64,000 nucleotides of DNA. Source: Latrodectus hesperus. Lineage: Eukaryota; Arthropoda; Arachnida; Araneae; Theridiidae. Of this stretch, positions 60,553 through 64,000 are shown in pieces. The translations under genes and the position numbers were made by a program. The number at the start of each line of letters is the position of its first letter. Positions within the stretch are counted from its first letter, which is position 1. Under the pieces are notes generated by a model that saw only the letters and a program-made list of their open reading frames with translations, was not told the DNA's origin and did not search any database. The stretch covers positions 124,581,557 to 124,645,556 of the forward strand of contig CM075850.1 in the NCBI GenBank assembly GCA_037975125.1, written 5' to 3'.

Positions 60553-60793
60553 TCAACACTCAGACATTTGATGGTGAACTTTGCCTTGTTTGCTGCCGTT
60601 CGAAGAAAGTGATTTGTAGGCAGGCAGCCAATTCGTCGACAAATCAGCTTTACAACGCCGTCTCAATACGATGTGACGTGGATGAAACGTTATCTGACGT
60701 CATGGATATTTTAAACCCATGAGAATCGTAATAAAGTAGCGTAATCACGATCTCAACTGGAACGAAAGAAACAACCACTTTACTGTTAATAAA
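60553..60793 (-). repeat. Unclassified dispersed repeat R1, copy 2
   Basis: The reverse complement matches 51207-51440, for example GTTTCATCCACGTCACATC and CGGCAGCAAACAAGGCAAAG. It abuts the 3' end of the LINE-B fragment, so it could be LINE-B 3' sequence, but copy 1 has no LINE next to it. Confidence 0.82.
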
Positions 60794-60799
60794 GATTAA

Positions 60800-61106
60800 A
60801 GAATATAACAAATAAAATCAGCTGTAACAGAGTCTATGAGGGAGAAAAGTCTTGTGTAGAGAAGGACAGAGGAGAAGATGCGCGGAATCCATCACCTCTC
60901 CAAAGCTGCAGAGTACATATAGGAAAAGGAACCATTTTGAATCCATGGAGAGGATCTCAAAGACAGCCATGTCCGGTGACAAGTTCAGCGACCGCTTTTG
61001 ACCAACACACAAATTCGGGATAGCATTCTTCCAGGACTTATGATAATGGAGTTCTTCCTGAGCACGTACTTTGATGGATCTTTTAATGAGACTTTAAACA
61101 GTTTGG
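60800..61106 (-). mobile_element. LINE-B 3' part, split by SINE insertion
   Basis: The minus strand encodes ISRICVGQKRSLNLSPDMAV-like residues, then MDSKWF and SFGEVMDSAHLLLCPSLHKT. Aligned base by base, this region matches 23575-23830 of the plus-strand LINE-B (AAGATC.ATC.AA.TACG.GCTC). The element continues at 61441 past the SINE. Confidence 0.78.
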
Positions 61107-61116
61107 AAGGATATAA
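61107..61116. repeat. 10-base target site duplication of SINE-V, left copy
   Basis: AAGGATATAA is here and at 61431-61440. A near copy AAGGTTATAA follows at about 61514. Confidence 0.88.
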
Positions 61117-61430
61117 TGCCAATTAACTTGTCCAGTGGTCAGCTTACCTGACTGCGGATAAGGAGGTCCTGGGTACGAATTCCGGTTCGGGCATGGATGT
61201 ACTTTCTCTCTCTATCTATCCTGTCTTTGTCCTTTCCTATGTATGAATAAGTTGCGAATGGTTGCCTACCCTATAAACGGGTACTCTATGGCATGTGTGT
61301 AAAGCAAAGTCGTACTTTCACCTTCATGGTGCTCTGATTAAAACGAAAGACGCTCCCAATGGACTTAAATTTGCATAGCCAAGGCATAGCGAGCTTGGTT
61401 TGTCAAAGTGTCATTAGTTACAACAACAAC
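61117..61430 (+). repeat. SINE-V, complete copy
   Basis: A 314-base element between 10-base duplications. The head has GTGGTCAGCTTACCTGACTG, GATAAGGAGGTCC and the B-box GGGTACGAATTCC. The body has GGGCATGGATGTACTTTCTC and TTGCCTACCCTATAAACGGG; the 3' part has TACTTTCACCTTCATGGTGC and an ACAACAACAAC tail. It inserted into LINE-B. Confidence 0.9.
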
Positions 61431-61440
61431 AAGGATATAA

Positions 61441-61520
61441 CTATTTTTGGATTCATGGGGCTGGTGTGATGGTACTGTCACACCATACGGGGATAAGCAA
61501 CAACAACAACACAAGGTTAT
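61441..61520 (+). repeat. Second SINE-tail fragment at the same target
   Basis: About 80 bases containing GGGGATAAGCAACAACAACAACAC and ending before AAGGTTATAA, a variant of the target word duplicated around SINE-V. This suggests an earlier SINE insertion at the same place, of which only the end remains. The inner palindrome TGTGATGGTACTGTCACACC is notable. Confidence 0.55.
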
Positions 61521-61529
61521 AAAACGGGA

Positions 61530-61840
61530 AATTTTCTGTGTGACCCCTTTTTAGCCAGGAAGTCGGCTTTCTCATTACCTGGAACTTCACACTGGGCGGA
61601 AACTCACTGGAGGTATATAGTTCCCAGAAATAATTTCCGTTTTTTTTTAAATATAATGATTACAATCCAATATGTCCTTTGTTATAGGGTTTTTATCTGA
61701 TAAGATAGTCAACCGAGCAGCTCGGGAATCAATAAGCATAACTGCTCTTGGGAATTTTTTCTTATACCTCAAAACAGTAAATCTTAAAATATCAGTCACT
61801 AACTTTTGTTGTTGTCTTGTGCTAGCTGATTAAGGGTTGC
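61530..61840 (-). mobile_element. LINE-B RNase H part, continuation
   Basis: On the minus strand: FPRAVMLIDSRAARLTILSD near 61740, and VPGNEKADFLAKKG near 61590, which correspond to the third and fourth acidic blocks of the RNase H domain. It matches the plus-strand LINE-B at 23310-23510. Stops and shifts are present. Confidence 0.75.
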
Positions 61841-61869
61841 GTTGCTCTATTTTAACAATTGAACAATAA

Positions 61870-62055
61870 TTTGGTGTGGTGCCCGACTTCCTCGGTACAT
61901 ACATGCCCTAGGTACCCACTTATAGGGTAGGCAACCATTCACAGCCCATTCATAAAAAGAAAGGACAAAGACAGGAGAGACAGAGAGGAAGTACATCCAT
62001 GCCCAAACCGGGATTCGAACCGATGACCTTCATACCCGCAGTCAGGCATGTTTAT
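61870..62055 (-). repeat. SINE-V copy, 3' end lost
   Basis: The minus strand reads CTGACTGCGGGTATGAAGGT, the B-box GGTTCGAATCCCGGTTTGG and GGCATGGATGTACTTCCTCT, then TTGCCTACCCTATAAGTGGG and a tail through TACCGAGGAAGTCGGGC. The head is better preserved than in the copy at 61117. The distal 3' third is missing. Confidence 0.82.
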
Positions 62056-62558
62056 AATTAGACAGGGTGGGTGGGCGCTACTTACTTTTCTGACAAAGAT
62101 TGCCATTATCTGAAAAGTCAGTAGAAATACAGATCAAATACTTCTTCAAAAATAATTAGGTTAATTTTAATAACCAACTTCTACTCTATCCCAAATTAAG
62201 AGCATTTGAAACAATGAATCGTTGAATTTAATAATTTTAACTAATACGAATTAGAACATTTTCACAAGAAGCAAGTTTTTCTTCATTTTTGACATGCATT
62301 ATGTTCAAATAATTAGGCTTATTGGAAAAAAAATAAAGTAGTATTTAATCAATGAAGTTGTAAAAACTGGATCGAAAATATTCTGCAAGAACATAAATCA
62401 AATCTTTAATCAAAACTTGTATGACGTAATTATTCGACATGTCAGTACCTTTATCACTAAGACTTGAACTTAAGTCACAGATTAAATCATTATGACGATT
62501 AAAAAAGTAAGACCAGGAAAAAGAAGCATTGTCCTTTGGATTTGCGCAATCATCTGTT

Positions 62559-62583
62559 GATTTTTTTTTTTTTTTTTTTTTTT
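62559..62583. repeat. T-run
   Basis: About 24 T residues. The minus-strand open frame across it (62345-62608) begins in the lysine codons of this run and has no other support. Confidence 0.9.
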
Positions 62584-62921
62584 GCTGGCCGTCGTCTGGC
62601 AGCCACAACTGAAATTAGAGGGTTCTAAAAGAAGGTTTTGAGGGCGAGAGATTGAGAAGCAAAAACATTTTGTGTGAGTGTGTGTTGCACATCAGTCGAA
62701 GAAATATTTTTCTATTATGTTGAGAGAAAGTGACCAAAAATGAGATTGTCGTGGAGAAATTAGGTTATTCACATCGTAATTGCTTGGCCTACATAAATTT
62801 ATTACCAAAATATTTTTTGGTTTATTTATTGATGGGTTTTCTGAAATTAAATTGCGTTTACGATATTCATGTTTTTAATATTGAAATATTAAGGATTATA
62901 AGGATATAGTATGTATTTAGA

Positions 62922-62922
<1 letters not shown>

Positions 62923-63005
<83 letters not shown>
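62923..63005. repeat. TA dinucleotide microsatellite
   Basis: An uninterrupted TA array of about 80 bases. Confidence 0.95.
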
Positions 63006-63008
<3 letters not shown>

Positions 63009-63839
63009 AATTAATGAAAATTCATATTAATTAATTTAACACCTTTTAATAAGAATAAATAATTAAATGAATATTAAAAAATGAATAATTAAATTATGAT
63101 TTTCATTTTAATCTTCATTTTTCCATTATATTTCAAGTAAGGAATAATTGTAATTTCTTTAAATATGGTTTTCTTAAATTACTTAAAGAAAACAATGGCT
63201 ACATTTTATGTAAATAACGTTAGAAATTATTTTACTTTTTCACAAATCTCTAACTTATGCAATATTTTTATATTCTTATATTTACGAATTAGAATAAAGA
63301 TTTGAATAAATAAATTCAAATATAATACAAATTCAAACCAAAATGGTTTTGTAAAATATATTTTTATGAGTCTGTGTATTTATTAGTTTTTAAGTTATAC
63401 ATTAAGAATGTTTAATAATGTATTTGTAGAACATAAATATTGTATTATTTTTCCTATAATGATATATCAAAATAAAATTTTCAAACAGTTCATGCATATA
63501 TTTTTAGCTAATTCATTTTGAAAATTAGTTTGATATTTCGTTTTATAAGGGCTTTTATGTAGATCATATTTATATACTTTTAATGTTAATTTTATGACAA
63601 AAATACATATATTATTAAAATGTAATTAATTTTTTTATCAACGAAATTATTAAAAATTTATTTAAAATAAAAGATATTAGGAAGACAAATACATTAAATC
63701 AAGAAATAAATTAATTTCATTGTAGAGATACAAAATACTTTCTGCGGTATGAGTTCTTCTTTTTTTAAATACAGAATTTTAAAATATATCATTTTAAAAA
63801 TATTAATTTTATATGCATATCACTAAACTTAGTGGCACA

Positions 63840-64000
63840 ACAGATCCGTGGGACTAAGGATTACAGAGGCCACACCTACTTGTTGTTAGTTTTATTTATG
63901 AGATTTGGACCAGTCAAACTCACTATGCGAAAATAAGTCAGAAAGGTGCGTCTTTCGTTTAACCAGAGTTTAACGAAGGTGAAAGTACGTCTTTGCTCTA
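63840..64000 (-). repeat. SINE-V 3' half, running off the window
   Basis: The minus strand reads TAGAGCAAAGACGTACTTTC, then ACCTTCGTTAAACTCTGGTT and AACGAAAGACGCACC and a tail CTAACAACAAGTAGG, the SINE-V 3' half. Its head would lie beyond 64000. Confidence 0.75.

Noticed and set aside
62345..62608. 87-codon minus-strand frame
   Set aside because: Starts at a T-run read as lysines; no other support.

Overview
The window is a stretch of nuclear genome from an animal. It is strongly AT-rich, has long introns with GT...AG ends, and carries arthropod-type mobile elements: several mariner copies, a Tc1-like element, Tigger/pogo-like DNA elements, three non-LTR retrotransposon families with RNase H and zinc-knuckle ends, and three or more tRNA-headed SINE families. 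The mix resembles that of spider genomes; 'arthropod' is fairly safe, 'spider' is an inference.

Two single-copy genes can be assembled by matching exon phases by eye. MTERF3 (plus strand, 2304-21736) has four coding exons, starting with a short arginine-rich exon that looks like a mitochondrial import signal, and ends with a stop codon followed by an AATAAA. An SLC16 (monocarboxylate transporter family) gene lies on the minus strand. Its four downstream coding exons are at 36831-36974, 34590-34889, 29133-30164 and 25681-25823. The first coding exon, with the first membrane helix, was not found and probably lies beyond 36975 or outside the window. The genes converge tail to tail, about 4 kb apart, and nothing suggests they share a pathway.

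Layout: 1-2303, AT-rich DNA with no recognised gene; 2304-21736, MTERF3, whose introns hold a SINE, a LINE derivative, a mariner nested in a Tc1-like element, and a mariner interrupted by LINE and SINE DNA; 21737-25680, intergenic, with a Tigger-like element interrupted by a LINE; 25681-36974, SLC16, whose introns hold two LINE pieces, a deleted mariner, a 248-base higher-order tandem repeat, a SINE and a Tigger remnant; 36975-64000, no recognised exon but many repeats, including a 1.2 kb inverted-repeat element, a MITE-like element, LINE 3' ends, SINE clusters, an unclassified repeat in two inverted copies, and an unusual non-repetitive GC-richer island at 50.76-51.08 kb.

No bacterial-type system, CRISPR array, virus or toxin gene was seen. 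The most distinctive items are an internally deleted LINE derivative with two copies flanked by 12-base target duplications, the alternating 125/123-base tandem array, and the 1.2 kb element with terminal inverted repeats and a TTA duplication.
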